DNA of 64,000 nt from Cyclobacteriaceae bacterium. GTDB lineage: Bacteria > Bacteroidota > Bacteroidia > Cytophagales > Cyclobacteriaceae. The stretch spans positions 1-64,000 of the forward strand of contig CATQIH010000002.1 in the NCBI GenBank assembly GCA_958296015.1, written 5' to 3'. Below, in pieces: positions 15,394 through 24,636 of the stretch. A program made the translations under genes and the position numbers. The notes beneath the pieces were generated by a model. That model was given only the letters and a program-made list of their open reading frames with translations. It was not told the origin of the DNA and searched no databases. How positions within the stretch are numbered: the stretch's first letter is position 1; each line of letters begins with the position of its first letter.

Positions 15394-16608
15394 ATGACTG
15401 ACCAACCAACCAATAAAAAGCTTGTACTGGCATTTAGTGGCGGACTGGATACTTCCTATTGTGCCAAATACCTTGCTGCACAAGGATATGAAGTGCATTC
15501 CGTCATCGTTAATACCGGAGGCTTTTCTGACGAAGAACTCAAGGACATTGCCGATCGGGCACACCTGCTGGAAGTGAAAGACCATCAGGTGATAGACAAG
15601 ACAGACAACTTCTATCATCAATGCCTGAAATATCTGATCTTTGGCAATGTGCTCCGCAATCATACCTATCCGCTTTCGGTGAGTGCCGAGCGTGTGTTTC
15701 AGGCACTGGCCATTGTACAGTACGCCAAAAAGATGGGTGCCAGCTATGTAGCACACGGCAGCACCGGTGCTGGCAACGACCAGGTGCGCTTCGATTTTAT
15801 CTTCCAGGTGCTGGCTCCCGATATCAAGATCATCACACCCATCCGCGATCTGCAACTTTCACGTCAGCAGGAGATGGATTTTCTCAAAGAACAGGGCATC
15901 GAACTCAACTGGGAGAAAGCCAAATACTCTATCAATAAAGGCTTGTGGGGTACCAGCGTAGGCGGACAGGAAACGCTGACCTCTGACCAGGCACTACCCG
16001 AGGATGCGTATCCTCACCAGTTGGAGCAACAGGAGCTAAAGGATGTTTCTTTACGGTTTGAAAAAGGAGAACTGGTTGGCGTAGATGATCAGAAGTTTGC
16101 CAATTCGGTGGATGCCATACGCTACCTGGATGCACTGGCAAGTCCATATGCCATTGGCCGGGATGTGCATGTAGGCGATACGATCATCGGCATCAAAGGC
16201 CGCGTAGGTTTTGAGGCTGCCGCGCCGCTGATCATCCTGAAAGCGCACCAGTTGCTGGAAAAACACGTGCTGAGCAAGTGGCAGTTTTACTGGAAAGACC
16301 AGCAGGCCACCTGGTATGGTATGATGCTGCACGAAGGCCAGTACCTGGACCCGGTGATGCGCAACATAGAAAAGTTTATGGAAAGCACCCAGGAAAACGT
16401 AACAGGCACAGTAGGTATCAAGTTGATGCCCTACCGCTTTGAACTGAAAGGCATCGCTTCACCCCATGACCTGATGGCCTCTAAATTCGGGCAATACGGA
16501 GAAATGAACAAAGCCTGGAGCGGCGAAGATGTCAAAGGCTTTACCAAGATACTGGCCAATCCTGCTCAAATCTATTATGCCGTAAATTCCCCTTATGACC
16601 AAGATTAA
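15394..16608 (+). CDS. argG: Argininosuccinate synthase
   Basis: The enzyme joins citrulline and aspartate with ATP to give argininosuccinate in the cytoplasm. The ATP-binding motif VLAFSGGLDTSYCAKYL lies at about residues 11-27. Other family parts are AHGSTGAGNDQVRFDF near 127 and GLWGTSVGG near 190. At 404 aa the length is normal for this family. The start lies 54 bases after the acetyltransferase, and the end overlaps argC by 14 bases, so the genes are co-transcribed and probably coupled. Expression should follow the attenuator upstream of the operon. Confidence 0.96.
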   Translation: MTDQPTNKKLVLAFSGGLDTSYCAKYLAAQGYEVHSVIVNTGGFSDEELKDIADRAHLLEVKDHQVIDKTDNFYHQCLKYLIFGNVLRNHTYPLSVSAERVFQALAIVQYAKKMGASYVAHGSTGAGNDQVRFDFIFQVLAPDIKIITPIRDLQLSRQQEMDFLKEQGIELNWEKAKYSINKGLWGTSVGGQETLTSDQALPEDAYPHQLEQQELKDVSLRFEKGELVGVDDQKFANSVDAIRYLDALASPYAIGRDVHVGDTIIGIKGRVGFEAAAPLIILKAHQLLEKHVLSKWQFYWKDQQATWYGMMLHEGQYLDPVMRNIEKFMESTQENVTGTVGIKLMPYRFELKGIASPHDLMASKFGQYGEMNKAWSGEDVKGFTKILANPAQIYYAVNSPYDQD

Positions 16609-17563
16609 CGTTGGCATTGTGGGTGGTGCTGGCTACACGGGCGGAGAGCTGATCCGTATCCTGCTGCAACATCCACAAGCCCGCATCGTATTTGCCCATA
16701 GCAGCAGCAATGCCGGCAACCTGGTGAGCGATGTCCATACCGACCTGGCAGGAGAAACCGAACTACGCTTTGCCTCCGAGTTGAACGATGAGATAGATGT
16801 GTTGTTTCTGTGTACCGGTCATGGTACGGCGCGCAAATTTATGCAGCAACACACGCTGCCCGGCCATGTCAAAGTCATAGACCTGAGCCATGATTACCGC
16901 ATGGCTGACGGAAAGCATACTTTTGTGTATGGCTTGCCAGAACTCAACAAATCTGCTATTAAAGAAGCACAATTTATTGCCAATCCGGGTTGTTTTGCCA
17001 CCTGTATTCAACTTGGACTGTTGCCGCTGGCGCAGAAGCAATGGATTCGGCAGGATGTACACGTCAATGCTGTCACAGGTTCTACCGGGGCAGGGCAGCA
17101 GTTGTCGGAGACATCGCACTTTAGCTGGCGCAATAACAATATATCTGTTTACAAACCCTTTGCCCATCAGCATTTGGCGGAGATCAACCAAAGCCTGAAG
17201 TCGCTACAGCCAGATATGTACCACCTGTATTTTATTCCGGTAAGAGGGAATTTCACCAGGGGTATCCTGGCAGCCATGTATACGCCCGTAGCGCAGTCGC
17301 TGGCAGAAGTGCAGGATGCTTATCAGGCATTTTACCAGGAAGCTCCGTTTGTACATCTGGTAGCCAGCAATCCACACCTGAAGCAGGTAGTGAATACCAA
17401 CAAATGTTTGATTCACCTTGAAAAGCACAATGATATGTTGCTCATTATCAGCATGATAGATAACTTGTTGAAAGGTGCTTCCGGACAAGCCGTACAAAAT
17501 ATGAACCTGATGTTTGGCCTGGAAGAAACGACCGGACTCAAGCTAAAGGCTTCTTATTTTTAG
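16595..17563 (+). CDS. argC: N-acetyl-gamma-glutamyl-phosphate reductase
   Basis: This NADPH-dependent enzyme reduces acyl-glutamyl phosphate to the semialdehyde in arginine synthesis. The nucleotide-binding start VGIVGGAGYTGGELIRILLQHP and the catalytic cysteine in ANPGCFATCIQLGLLPL (C133) are both present. The length of 322 aa agrees with the short form of the family. The gene overlaps argG by 14 bases. The other pathway genes (argB, argD, the carbamoyltransferase, argE and argH) are not in the window. The operon ends here at a non-coding stretch with a 36-bp repeat, so the pathway appears split on the chromosome. In Bacteroidota that use N-succinyl intermediates, the substrate could be the succinyl form. 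Confidence 0.96.
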   Translation: MTKINVGIVGGAGYTGGELIRILLQHPQARIVFAHSSSNAGNLVSDVHTDLAGETELRFASELNDEIDVLFLCTGHGTARKFMQQHTLPGHVKVIDLSHDYRMADGKHTFVYGLPELNKSAIKEAQFIANPGCFATCIQLGLLPLAQKQWIRQDVHVNAVTGSTGAGQQLSETSHFSWRNNNISVYKPFAHQHLAEINQSLKSLQPDMYHLYFIPVRGNFTRGILAAMYTPVAQSLAEVQDAYQAFYQEAPFVHLVASNPHLKQVVNTNKCLIHLEKHNDMLLIISMIDNLLKGASGQAVQNMNLMFGLEETTGLKLKASYF

Positions 17564-17930
17564 CATTAAAACACCTTCAGAAACTACCTAAGAGTCGTAG
17601 GCGATGCCCTGGAAAAGCACCAAAATCTGCATCTCTTGATTCATGCCGAACTGGATAAATAGTAGAAAGGTCTGTTACTCCCGCCCTTTGGTGGTATTTA
17701 GCGTAGATACAAACTTGTTTGTACAACTTCTGTTACCAAAAAATTGTGTTTCGCAGACTGCGATGATAGGGCTTTTTATGCAGTTGTCTAACTGTCCTGT
17801 GAGACATAGGCCAGGGCAGGTTTGTAGGTTGTTTACAGTTGTCTAACTGTCCTGTGAGACACAGGCCAGGGTTGTATTTGTCACATTCAACACTGGGAAT
17901 ATTGAATTTAAAACTGTGAACTTAAAAATT
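17564..17930. other. Intergenic region after argC, with a repeat pair and no clear gene
   Basis: A short open stretch ending at the TAG at 17660 reads LRVVGDALEKHQ and continues LLIHAELDK. It faintly recalls an OmpA-type domain, but it lacks a start codon and is too short to call. The region from 17690 to 17890 holds a repeat pair described separately. No terminator for the arg operon was found. Confidence 0.4.
17781..17871. repeat. 36-bp direct repeat, two copies at a 55-bp period
   Basis: Copy one (17781-17816) and copy two (17836-17871) share cagttgtctaactgtcctg and continue through gtgagaca to ggccaggg, with one difference. Within each copy tgtct and agaca form short inverted arms around the centre, so each copy could fold. 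The pair sits between the arg operon and the convergent MFS gene. It is of a different family from the repeat at 121-262. Confidence 0.85.
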
Positions 17931-19151
17931 CTAAGCAACGGTAGCTTTCTTTTTGACTGTTTCTGGCATGTAGCGTTTGATAACAAAGGCACTGGCGGCG
18001 GTCGCTAAGCCAATAACTACGAAGGGCAATTCAAAGTAGTAGCCAACCAGCAGCCCTGATAACAATGGTCCCAGAGCGATGCCTAGCGTAAAACCTACGG
18101 TGATGACGCTCATCTGTCGGCCTTCGCTGCCTTTTTGAGACAAATCAGCAGCCAGTGCAAAGGCAGGAGCGGCAACACTGGCTGCGGCAATTCCCTGCAA
18201 CAACCTCAACATAACAAGCTGAAACATGGAAGTGACTTCGCCCAGTAGGATGGTAGCTATGGCGATCAGCAATAGTCCCCAGAAGATAAACGGCTTGCGT
18301 CCGATCCGGTCGGAAAGGTGGCCTAGTGGTATCTGAAATATTAGTCGGCCTACCATCACCATGCTGAAGGCAAAGCCAAAACCCAGGGCCGTCATGCCCA
18401 GGCGACTGTTGAAGTTATTTTCCAGCGAGGTAACCATAGAAAAGCAACAAGCCATAGCAAATGTAGACAGGGCAGCCGTTAGGATACCCGTATTATACAG
18501 AGACAGATCAAATATGGCAAACTTCTTTTTCGCGCTGGTATCTTCAATCTTTACTTCTTTGACCCATATGATGACCATGATCATAGACAAAAAGATCAGC
18601 CCGGCACCGGTATAGAAAGCGGAATTGAAGCTATAGTGCGTTTGCAGATAGCCTCCAATCAGCGGGCCAATAGCAAAACCTACCATCCGGGCAGTACTGT
18701 ACACGCCCATAGAACCGCCCCTTGTTTCCTGCTTGCTCACGGCTGTGATGATGGAAAGTGAAGCAGGGATGGTGAGTGCTACGCCTACACCCTGCATCGT
18801 ACGAAAGATCAACAGTTCTGTGAAGTTGCTGGCAAAGGTAAAGCACAAAGTGCCAATACCGATCAGCACCAGCCCGGCAATAATAAGTGCCTTACGCTTA
18901 TTAAGCTTATCGCTCAATGCTCCCATCAGTGGCTGACTAAAGGAATTGACCAGTCCGTACGTGGCAATGAGTATGCCAACAAGTACAGGTACTGCAAGAT
19001 GAATGTGTTCTTTGGGCAGCTTGGCAACGTACAGTGGAATCAGGATAAAAAGGATGCTGTTGCCCATCGCGTCGGCCATCCGGGCAAAAGAAAGTGCCAG
19101 AATGGTTTTGTTGAGTCCCAGTATTTGTGTGAGTTTGTCTTTTATATTCAA
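17931..19151 (-). CDS. Major facilitator superfamily transporter, 406 aa
   Basis: Twelve hydrophobic segments are distributed along the protein. Two copies of the MFS loop motif lie after helices 2 and 8: GALSDKLNKRKALI near 80 and GHLSDRIGRKPFIF near 275. The sequence is of the drug or multi-solute efflux type (DHA1-like), with the N-terminal motif SFARMADAMGNSILF. The substrate cannot be predicted. The frame opens with TTG at 19151, only three codons after an in-frame stop. A later ATG would remove part of the first helix, so a TTG start is likely. It is not clearly in an operon with pyrF, whose end is 125 bases away. Confidence 0.85.
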   Translation of the reverse strand: MNIKDKLTQILGLNKTILALSFARMADAMGNSILFILIPLYVAKLPKEHIHLAVPVLVGILIATYGLVNSFSQPLMGALSDKLNKRKALIIAGLVLIGIGTLCFTFASNFTELLIFRTMQGVGVALTIPASLSIITAVSKQETRGGSMGVYSTARMVGFAIGPLIGGYLQTHYSFNSAFYTGAGLIFLSMIMVIIWVKEVKIEDTSAKKKFAIFDLSLYNTGILTAALSTFAMACCFSMVTSLENNFNSRLGMTALGFGFAFSMVMVGRLIFQIPLGHLSDRIGRKPFIFWGLLLIAIATILLGEVTSMFQLVMLRLLQGIAAASVAAPAFALAADLSQKGSEGRQMSVITVGFTLGIALGPLLSGLLVGYYFELPFVVIGLATAASAFVIKRYMPETVKKKATVA

Positions 19152-19275
19152 AACAGGGTATTAATTCAGTGGACAAATGATGGTTTTGCTTTATACAACC
19201 AACCCGTTTAAAAGCACAAAGTTTACATAGCATGACATTGTTGCGGAAAAAATATTGCCAGCAAAAGCGTGCTTT

Positions 19276-20088
19276 CTACAAATATTTATCCAGGCAAACC
19301 TGCATTTCCTGCCGTAAGGATTGTGCTGCCTGAGCAGCTGCTCTGGCAAAGTGCTTGTCATGGCCAGCATAGATAACACCCCGCGATGAGTTGACCAGCA
19401 GGCCGCACTGCCGGTTCATGCCAAAGCGGGCTACTGCTTCTAGGCTGCCACCTTGTGCACCTACACCGGGCACCAGCAGAAAATGCTCGGGAATAAGCGC
19501 ACGAATTTTAGCCAGCCTGTCGGCCTGCGTGGCACCCACCACATACATCAGCTGATCTTGCCCTGCCCACTGCGAAGAGGTCTTGATCACCTGCTCAAAG
19601 AGTTGTACATGATCGTCAATGGGCAGATGCTGAAAATCGTGGCTGCCAGGATTCGACGTGAGTGCCAGTAGAATCACCCATTTGTTATCATGTAGAAATG
19701 GCGTAACAGAATCCTGTCCCATGTAGGGGGCCACGGTGATGGCATCGAAAGACATCTGTTCAAAGAAGGCTTTGGCATACAGGCCGGAAGTGTTGCCAAT
19801 GTCGCCGCGCTTGGCATCTGCTATGGTAAAACTATCGGATGGAATATAGTCGATGGTTTTTTGTAGGCTTTCCCACCCGCGGGTACCTAATGCTTCATAA
19901 AAAGCAGTGTTGGGTTTGTAGGCTACACAATACTGATAAGTAGCATCAATGATCTGTTGGTTGAAGGCAAAGATCGGGTCTGCCTCTTTGTGCAGATGTG
20001 CCGGTATCTTTTGCAGATCAGGATCAAGTCCTACACACAGGAATGATGCTTTTTGCTGAATATTTTCAAATAGTGTTGTGCGGTTCAT
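19276..20088 (-). CDS. pyrF: Orotidine 5'-phosphate decarboxylase, type 2
   Basis: The enzyme decarboxylates OMP to UMP, the last step of de novo pyrimidine synthesis. The catalytic motif is in [12 protein letters not shown], with D91, K93 and D96. The 270 aa length and the [13 protein letters not shown] start match the long type 2 subfamily and not the E. coli form. The ATG at 20088 is clear. No other pyrimidine gene is in the window, and the upstream lolA/ftsK unit ends with its own terminator, so pyrF is probably transcribed on its own. Confidence 0.95.
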   Translation of the reverse strand: MNRTTLFENIQQKASFLCVGLDPDLQKIPAHLHKEADPIFAFNQQIIDATYQYCVAYKPNTAFYEALGTRGWESLQKTIDYIPSDSFTIADAKRGDIGNTSGLYAKAFFEQMSFDAITVAPYMGQDSVTPFLHDNKWVILLALTSNPGSHDFQHLPIDDHVQLFEQVIKTSSQWAGQDQLMYVVGATQADRLAKIRALIPEHFLLVPGVGAQGGSLEAVARFGMNRQCGLLVNSSRGVIYAGHDKHFARAAAQAAQSLRQEMQVCLDKYL

Positions 20089-20175
20089 AGCTTTTAAAGA
20101 TTGGGTGTGAGCTTTAGGTTTTGGGGATTGGATATTACCAGTTTGGCAAATTTACGATGAGGATGGGTATGCTGA

Positions 20176-20212
20176 CAAACAAAAAGTGCCAAATCCTTCC
20201 GGACTGGTACTT
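20176..20212 (-). terminator. Rho-independent terminator of the ftsK-lolA unit
   Basis: On the minus strand aagtacca and tggcactt pair over eight positions with one G-U pair (20205-20212 with 20184-20191). The run tttttgtttg follows. It lies about 60 bases beyond the lolA stop. Confidence 0.75.
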
Positions 20213-20269
20213 GGTAATATTTTGCCTTATAGATACCTGTCCAGTTCCTTCAAAGGCAGACAAAGCAAA

Positions 20270-20932
20270 CTACCGCAGGTCCACTACTTCTACGCCTTGA
20301 TACTTAGTGCTATCGAAGGCGAACATGTCCTTACTTACTTTGGCATTCGGATTAAAATTTGTGATTTCATAAGTATAATGTGTGCCGTTTTTGTCGAAGA
20401 TCTTCCAGCGTCTCAATGTTTTATCATTTTTGTTGATGAACAGACGGATTTTAAAGAACTGATTATTAGCGTTTTCCGGAATCAGGTCAATCACGTGGTA
20501 GGTCTGTCCGCCTTCCTGCTGATCTTCTACATACAAATACTTAAAGCCCCGTTGGTAGGCATTGTAAATCTGGGTAGGTGAGAGGTCGCCTTCCGTAGGC
20601 TCATAATTATCAATATTCACTTCATTGACTTCTTCAAAATAAGTCCACACGGTTTTTCCGTTATTGATGATTTCCTGACCGCCCATTTTGAGCCGGAACT
20701 TATCGCCTAGTACGACGATATTTCCGGTAAATTCTTCACTGATAGACTGTGTGGGATTCTCCATGGTATACGCAAAGTCAGAAGTGAAAGCACTGTTCTT
20801 TTTGTATTGCTCACTCATGGCATCAAGAATCTCTTTGGCTTTGGGGTCATACTGCGCTCTGGAAACATGTGAAGATAACAGTGCGATCGTCAGTAGCAGG
20901 GGAAAGGCTAATACTTTATAAAAGCTGTTCAT
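20270..20932 (-). CDS. LolA-like outer-membrane lipoprotein carrier family protein, 220 aa
   Basis: A signal peptide (MNSFYKVLAFPLLLTIALLSSHVSRAQ) is followed by the LolA-type start DPKAKEILDAMSEQYKK. The typical strands TIVVLGDKFRLKMGGQEIINNGKTVWTYFEEVNEV are reproduced in part here, with the KTVWTY core unchanged. LolA carries lipoproteins across the periplasm. Bacteroidota proteins of this type next to ftsK are usually annotated this way, but a direct role in lipoprotein transport is not shown. I chose the ATG at 20932, because the frame can also open with GTG at 20944 and ATG at 20938. It lies 35 bases after ftsK and is probably co-transcribed with it. Confidence 0.85.
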   Translation of the reverse strand: MNSFYKVLAFPLLLTIALLSSHVSRAQYDPKAKEILDAMSEQYKKNSAFTSDFAYTMENPTQSISEEFTGNIVVLGDKFRLKMGGQEIINNGKTVWTYFEEVNEVNIDNYEPTEGDLSPTQIYNAYQRGFKYLYVEDQQEGGQTYHVIDLIPENANNQFFKIRLFINKNDKTLRRWKIFDKNGTHYTYEITNFNPNAKVSKDMFAFDSTKYQGVEVVDLR

Positions 20933-20967
20933 TGTCATGTACACAAAAAATAAGAGATTAGGTGTGA

Positions 20968-23451
20968 TTAATTGTTAAGATTATTCAATAACTGTTCCAA
21001 ACTGTACTCATCAGTGACGAGCACCTCACGGGCTTTGCTACCCTCAAAGGGGCCTACAATACCGGCAGCCTCCAGTTGGTCTATAATCCTGCCTGCGCGG
21101 TTATAGCCCAGTTTCATCTTACGTTGTATGAGCGAGGTGCTTCCCTGCTGGTGGTGTACAATCAGCCGGGCTGCATCATCAAACAGGGCATCGCGGTTTT
21201 TCAGGTCTACCTCAGTCACATCGGAGCTGTCGCTTTCTTCGCCCACAAATTCAGGCAGCAGATAGGCAGAGTCGTATCCACGCTGCGAACCGATATACTC
21301 ACAGATATTCTCTACTTCCGGCGTATCTATATAAGGGCATTGCAGGCGTATTTGTTCGGAGTTAACCGACAATAACATATCGCCCATTCCTACCAGTTGC
21401 TCGGCACCGCCAGAGTCCAGAATGGTACGCGAATCCACTTTGGAGGTCACACGGAAAGATAACCTGACGGGAAAATTGGCCTTGATGATACCGGTGATGA
21501 CATTGACAGAAGGACGCTGCGTGGCCACTACCAGGTGGATACCAATGGCTCTTGCCAGCTGCGCCAGCCGGGCAATGGGGGTTTCTACTTCCTTGCCCGC
21601 CGTCATCATCAGGTCGGCCAGTTCGTCAATCACCAGCACGATGTAGGGCAGAAAACGGTGCCCCTCGTTGGGGTTGAGCTTACGGGAGATGAACTTCTGA
21701 TTATATTCTTTGATGTTGCGGGTACCGGCATCTTTGAGCAGGTTGTAGCGGTGGTCCATCTCAATACACAGCGAGTTGAGCGTATGAATCACCTTTTTGG
21801 TGTCTGTGATGATGGCCTCTTCGCTATCGGGAAGTTTGGCCAGAAAGTGCCTTTCTATTTTGTTGAAAAGCGAAAGCTCTACCTTTTTTGGGTCGACCAG
21901 CACCAGCTTGAGCTGCGAAGGGTGCTTACGGTAGATCAGGGAAGTGAGCAACACATTTAGCCCTACGGATTTACCTTGCCCGGTGGCACCGGCAATCAGG
22001 ATGTGCGGCATCTTGGCCAGGTCAGACACATACAACTCGTTGGAAACGGTTTTTCCCAGGATAATAGGCAGTTCCTTGTTGCTGCGCATAAACTTTTCGG
22101 TAGTGATCACAGAGTACATGCTCACTACTTCCCGGTTTTTGTTGGGCACTTCAATGCCGATGGTGCCTTTGCCGGGGATAGGAGCGATGATGCGGATACC
22201 CAGGGCCGAAAGGCTCAGTGCAATGTCATCTTCCAGATTTTTGATCTTGGAAATCTTCACACCTGCTTCCGGCACAATCTCATAGAGCGTGACGGTAGGG
22301 CCGATGGTGGCTTTGATGGAAGATATACCAATCTTGAAATTGATCAGCGTTTCCACAATCCTATCTTTGTTGCTCTCCAGTTCCTCTTTGGTCACCTGCA
22401 CCTTATTGGAATCGTATTTGTGGAGTAGCCCGGGTTCGGGGTAGCGATAACGGGGCAAATCCAGCGTAGGGTCGTAGTTCTCTGTCTTCATCGCCTTCTT
22501 TTCTGTAGCATTTTCTTCTATTACCAGGTCCGGTGCATCCTGTATGCCGTCTTCCACATTGTTGGTTGCATGAAGGTCAGGCTCCGCTACAGTGGGGGCT
22601 ATATCCAGCGAAAGCTCGCGGGTGGTTTCTTCTTTCTTATCTTTTTTGGCAGATTTTTCAGGCGTGTTCTGCACCACCGTAAAATCCATCTCATAGGCAT
22701 TGCCGGTTTCTTCCTCTGCTGCCGGTTGTTTAGTGGATTCTGCTTTGGCAGGAGATGAAACAACAGGTGTATCATTTGGCAGGTACCGGTCGTTCTTTGC
22801 ACTGGTACTGACTGCTTTGGGTTTGTGTTTGAAAAGAGAAGTGATATTGAAGAAATAGATTACAAAGACGATCAGGGTAAAAGCCAGCAGCAGCAGGGTG
22901 CCCCAGCCAATCAGGCTCACCAGCATGGTAGCTATTTCGTAGCCGATGCCGCCCCCAAGAAACGTATAATCTGCCAGGGCTTCCTGGTGATAGGTGAGAT
23001 AGCCAAACACCAGGCTGGTCCATACCAGAAAGAAAAGGGTGAACTTAAAAGTACGATAAGTAGACAGTAGCGCACGGCGAAACACAATCTTATAGCCTGC
23101 AATGAACAAAAAAGGAGGAATCAGGAATGAGGCAATGCCAAACCATCGGAAGATGAAGAAATAGGCGGATACGGCACCTACCAGCCCAAGCCAGTTTTCC
23201 GTTTCCATGCCTGCTGCCTTAATATTGCTCTCCAGCACCGATTCTACCACGCTCTGGTCTACCTGTCCGGTGAAAAGATATGCCATAAAAGCGGTCATCA
23301 GGTAGAGCGAGGCTACGATCAGGAAAAAGCCTACCGCCAGATGCAGCCGCTGGTCTTTTAGAAAAGCGAACCTGTTGCGTCTTTCTTTAGGCTTTTCTTT
23401 TACCTTCTTTGCTTTTGCTTTTGGACTGGGTTTGTACGTGTTGCGTGCCAT
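20968..23451 (-). CDS. ftsK: DNA translocase FtsK/SpoIIIE family
   Basis: This septal motor moves chromosome ends during division. Four or five transmembrane helices lie in the first 205 residues. A low-complexity acidic linker follows to about 330. The motor domain holds the Walker A motif GATGQGKSVGLN (about 485-497) and the DELADLMMTAGKEVE and ATQRPSVNVITG motifs. The C-terminal winged-helix gamma domain (about 750-820, with SLIQRKMKLGYNRAGRIIDQLE) reads KOPS-like sites in known members. The length of 827 aa is normal for Bacteroidota. The upstream -7 box at 23487 may drive it. Confidence 0.95.
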   Translation of the reverse strand: MARNTYKPSPKAKAKKVKEKPKERRNRFAFLKDQRLHLAVGFFLIVASLYLMTAFMAYLFTGQVDQSVVESVLESNIKAAGMETENWLGLVGAVSAYFFIFRWFGIASFLIPPFLFIAGYKIVFRRALLSTYRTFKFTLFFLVWTSLVFGYLTYHQEALADYTFLGGGIGYEIATMLVSLIGWGTLLLLAFTLIVFVIYFFNITSLFKHKPKAVSTSAKNDRYLPNDTPVVSSPAKAESTKQPAAEEETGNAYEMDFTVVQNTPEKSAKKDKKEETTRELSLDIAPTVAEPDLHATNNVEDGIQDAPDLVIEENATEKKAMKTENYDPTLDLPRYRYPEPGLLHKYDSNKVQVTKEELESNKDRIVETLINFKIGISSIKATIGPTVTLYEIVPEAGVKISKIKNLEDDIALSLSALGIRIIAPIPGKGTIGIEVPNKNREVVSMYSVITTEKFMRSNKELPIILGKTVSNELYVSDLAKMPHILIAGATGQGKSVGLNVLLTSLIYRKHPSQLKLVLVDPKKVELSLFNKIERHFLAKLPDSEEAIITDTKKVIHTLNSLCIEMDHRYNLLKDAGTRNIKEYNQKFISRKLNPNEGHRFLPYIVLVIDELADLMMTAGKEVETPIARLAQLARAIGIHLVVATQRPSVNVITGIIKANFPVRLSFRVTSKVDSRTILDSGGAEQLVGMGDMLLSVNSEQIRLQCPYIDTPEVENICEYIGSQRGYDSAYLLPEFVGEESDSSDVTEVDLKNRDALFDDAARLIVHHQQGSTSLIQRKMKLGYNRAGRIIDQLEAAGIVGPFEGSKAREVLVTDEYSLEQLLNNLNN

Positions 23452-23486
23452 TGATCAAAGATAGACAGGTATTCTTTTTTACAAAA

Positions 23487-23494
23487 CAAAGCTA
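23487..23494 (-). promoter_or_regulatory. Candidate -7 promoter box of ftsK (TAGCTTTG on the minus strand)
   Basis: The octamer fits TAnnTTTG and lies 36 bases upstream of the ftsK ATG. No clear TTTG -33 element is found at 19-20 bases. A match to eight positions with two free bases can arise by chance, so confidence is modest. Confidence 0.35.
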
Positions 23495-23688
23495 CTCAAT
23501 TGTGCTTAAACTCTGCTATGTCTACCAGAGACCATGCCGTTGATGCAGGCATTGGAGGTCAATATTTTGAAAATTTTCATGATTTTATCAATGATTTGTA
23601 GCAAATGCGTGTTAGGGGAATTAATAGCACGAAAAACAACCAAAATACTAATATTCTTAAACGCTCAATATTATTGATTTAAACGCTT

Positions 23689-24030
23689 ATGCAACACCAC
23701 GACAAAACAGCTTTATGCAGATCCAGATACGGTTTGGTCAACGTATTTAATAATGCAGTGGCTTACGAACTGAAATTTGGCCAGATATGTGCTATTCTGG
23801 ACAGCGACAAAGTACACCAACTCAACGACAGTCTCAAGAACATGCACGCTTCCGACTGGCTGCGCATGACCGATCAGAAGGTTGCTTTTGTTAGTTTTCC
23901 CCAGTTAGACGGTAATTATATGCTGACCGAAGATGAGATCAAAGATTTGCGTCAGTTGCTACTGGAAGCTTCTGCCATGATTAAGGTACATCACAAGCTT
24001 TTCTTTAAGCATACACCGCGCATCAATTAA
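23689..24030 (+). CDS. Conserved small cytoplasmic protein, 113 aa (possibly DUF6686-like)
   Basis: There is no signal peptide or membrane segment. The N-terminal half contains RSRYGLVNVFNNAVAYELKFGQICAILD, with an early cysteine. It reads like a family of small Bacteroidota proteins with a Cys-containing start and a hydrophobic core, but I am not sure of the family assignment. The C-terminal half is helical. It is a single gene, divergent from ftsK, and is followed by a strong terminator. No function can be proposed. Confidence 0.7.
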   Translation: MQHHDKTALCRSRYGLVNVFNNAVAYELKFGQICAILDSDKVHQLNDSLKNMHASDWLRMTDQKVAFVSFPQLDGNYMLTEDEIKDLRQLLLEASAMIKVHHKLFFKHTPRIN

Positions 24031-24090
24031 TACATGCCAATAAAGCATGTATGCTCGTTTGTGCTTTCACTTCGCATTGAAGGTAAGTTG

Positions 24091-24125
24091 AAAAAAAGCA
24101 GGTAAGTCATTACCTGCTTTTTTTG
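24091..24125. terminator. Bidirectional Rho-independent terminator
   Basis: A long stem pairs aaaaaagcaggta with tacctgctttttt around the loop agtcat. Runs of A on the left and T on the right make it work on both strands. It separates the convergent genes at 23689-24030 and 24164-24484. Confidence 0.9.
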
Positions 24126-24163
24126 ATTGAACGTGCTTAAGTTTTGCTGCTTTCAAAGAGTTT

Positions 24164-24484
24164 TTAAGGCAATTTGATGGCTACTACCACCAATCCTGCC
24201 ACTCCGATGCCAGTGGACACTACCCAGATGATAATCTGGTGAAACTTGTCGTACAGTTTATCAGTCCTATTATCTATTCTTTCAAGCTTGTTATCTATGC
24301 TGTCAAACTGCTTATTTATGCTATCCTTAAAATCTCTTAAATCACCCCGTAAAGCTTCGGCTAAATCCTTAATGTCTCCTTTGGTGGCCAGTTCTTTGCT
24401 TTCCTCAACGATGTCTTCCATTTCACGTTCGGTGAACTGGTGACCCTTGAAGACTTCATAAAACCTGAATACCTTATTTTCCAC
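24164..24484 (-). CDS. Small coiled-coil protein with C-terminal membrane anchor, 106 aa
   Basis: The layout is an N-terminal acidic segment (EDIVEESKELATKGDIKDL), then a heptad coiled coil (about 40-80), then one hydrophobic helix near the C-terminus (IIIWVVSTGIGVAGLVVVAIKLP). This resembles the DUF1640/CCDC90-like tail-anchored coiled-coil proteins of bacteria, often found beside toxin or phage genes and also alone. The frame begins with GTG (24484). The first ATG is 21 codons later and would keep the coiled coil, so the true start is uncertain. Its function is unknown. Confidence 0.7.
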   Translation of the reverse strand: MENKVFRFYEVFKGHQFTEREMEDIVEESKELATKGDIKDLAEALRGDLRDFKDSINKQFDSIDNKLERIDNRTDKLYDKFHQIIIWVVSTGIGVAGLVVVAIKLP

Positions 24485-24636
24485 GTTTGCAACCGAGTTT
24501 AATGACCAATAGGATTGTCTATCAAATTTAACACTTTTTCTTTACAGTCAAAACATGCCGTGCCAACCAGCAGACCTGTATCATGGAATTTGTTTAAAAC
24601 AACGGAGTGTGTAAATTGCCGCTTTCTTAGCACAAT

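Noticed and set aside
17579-17662. Short frame LRVVGDALEKHQ...LLIHAELDK, resembling an OmpA C-terminal fragment
   Set aside because: No start codon and under 30 codons. The similarity is by eye only and could be chance.
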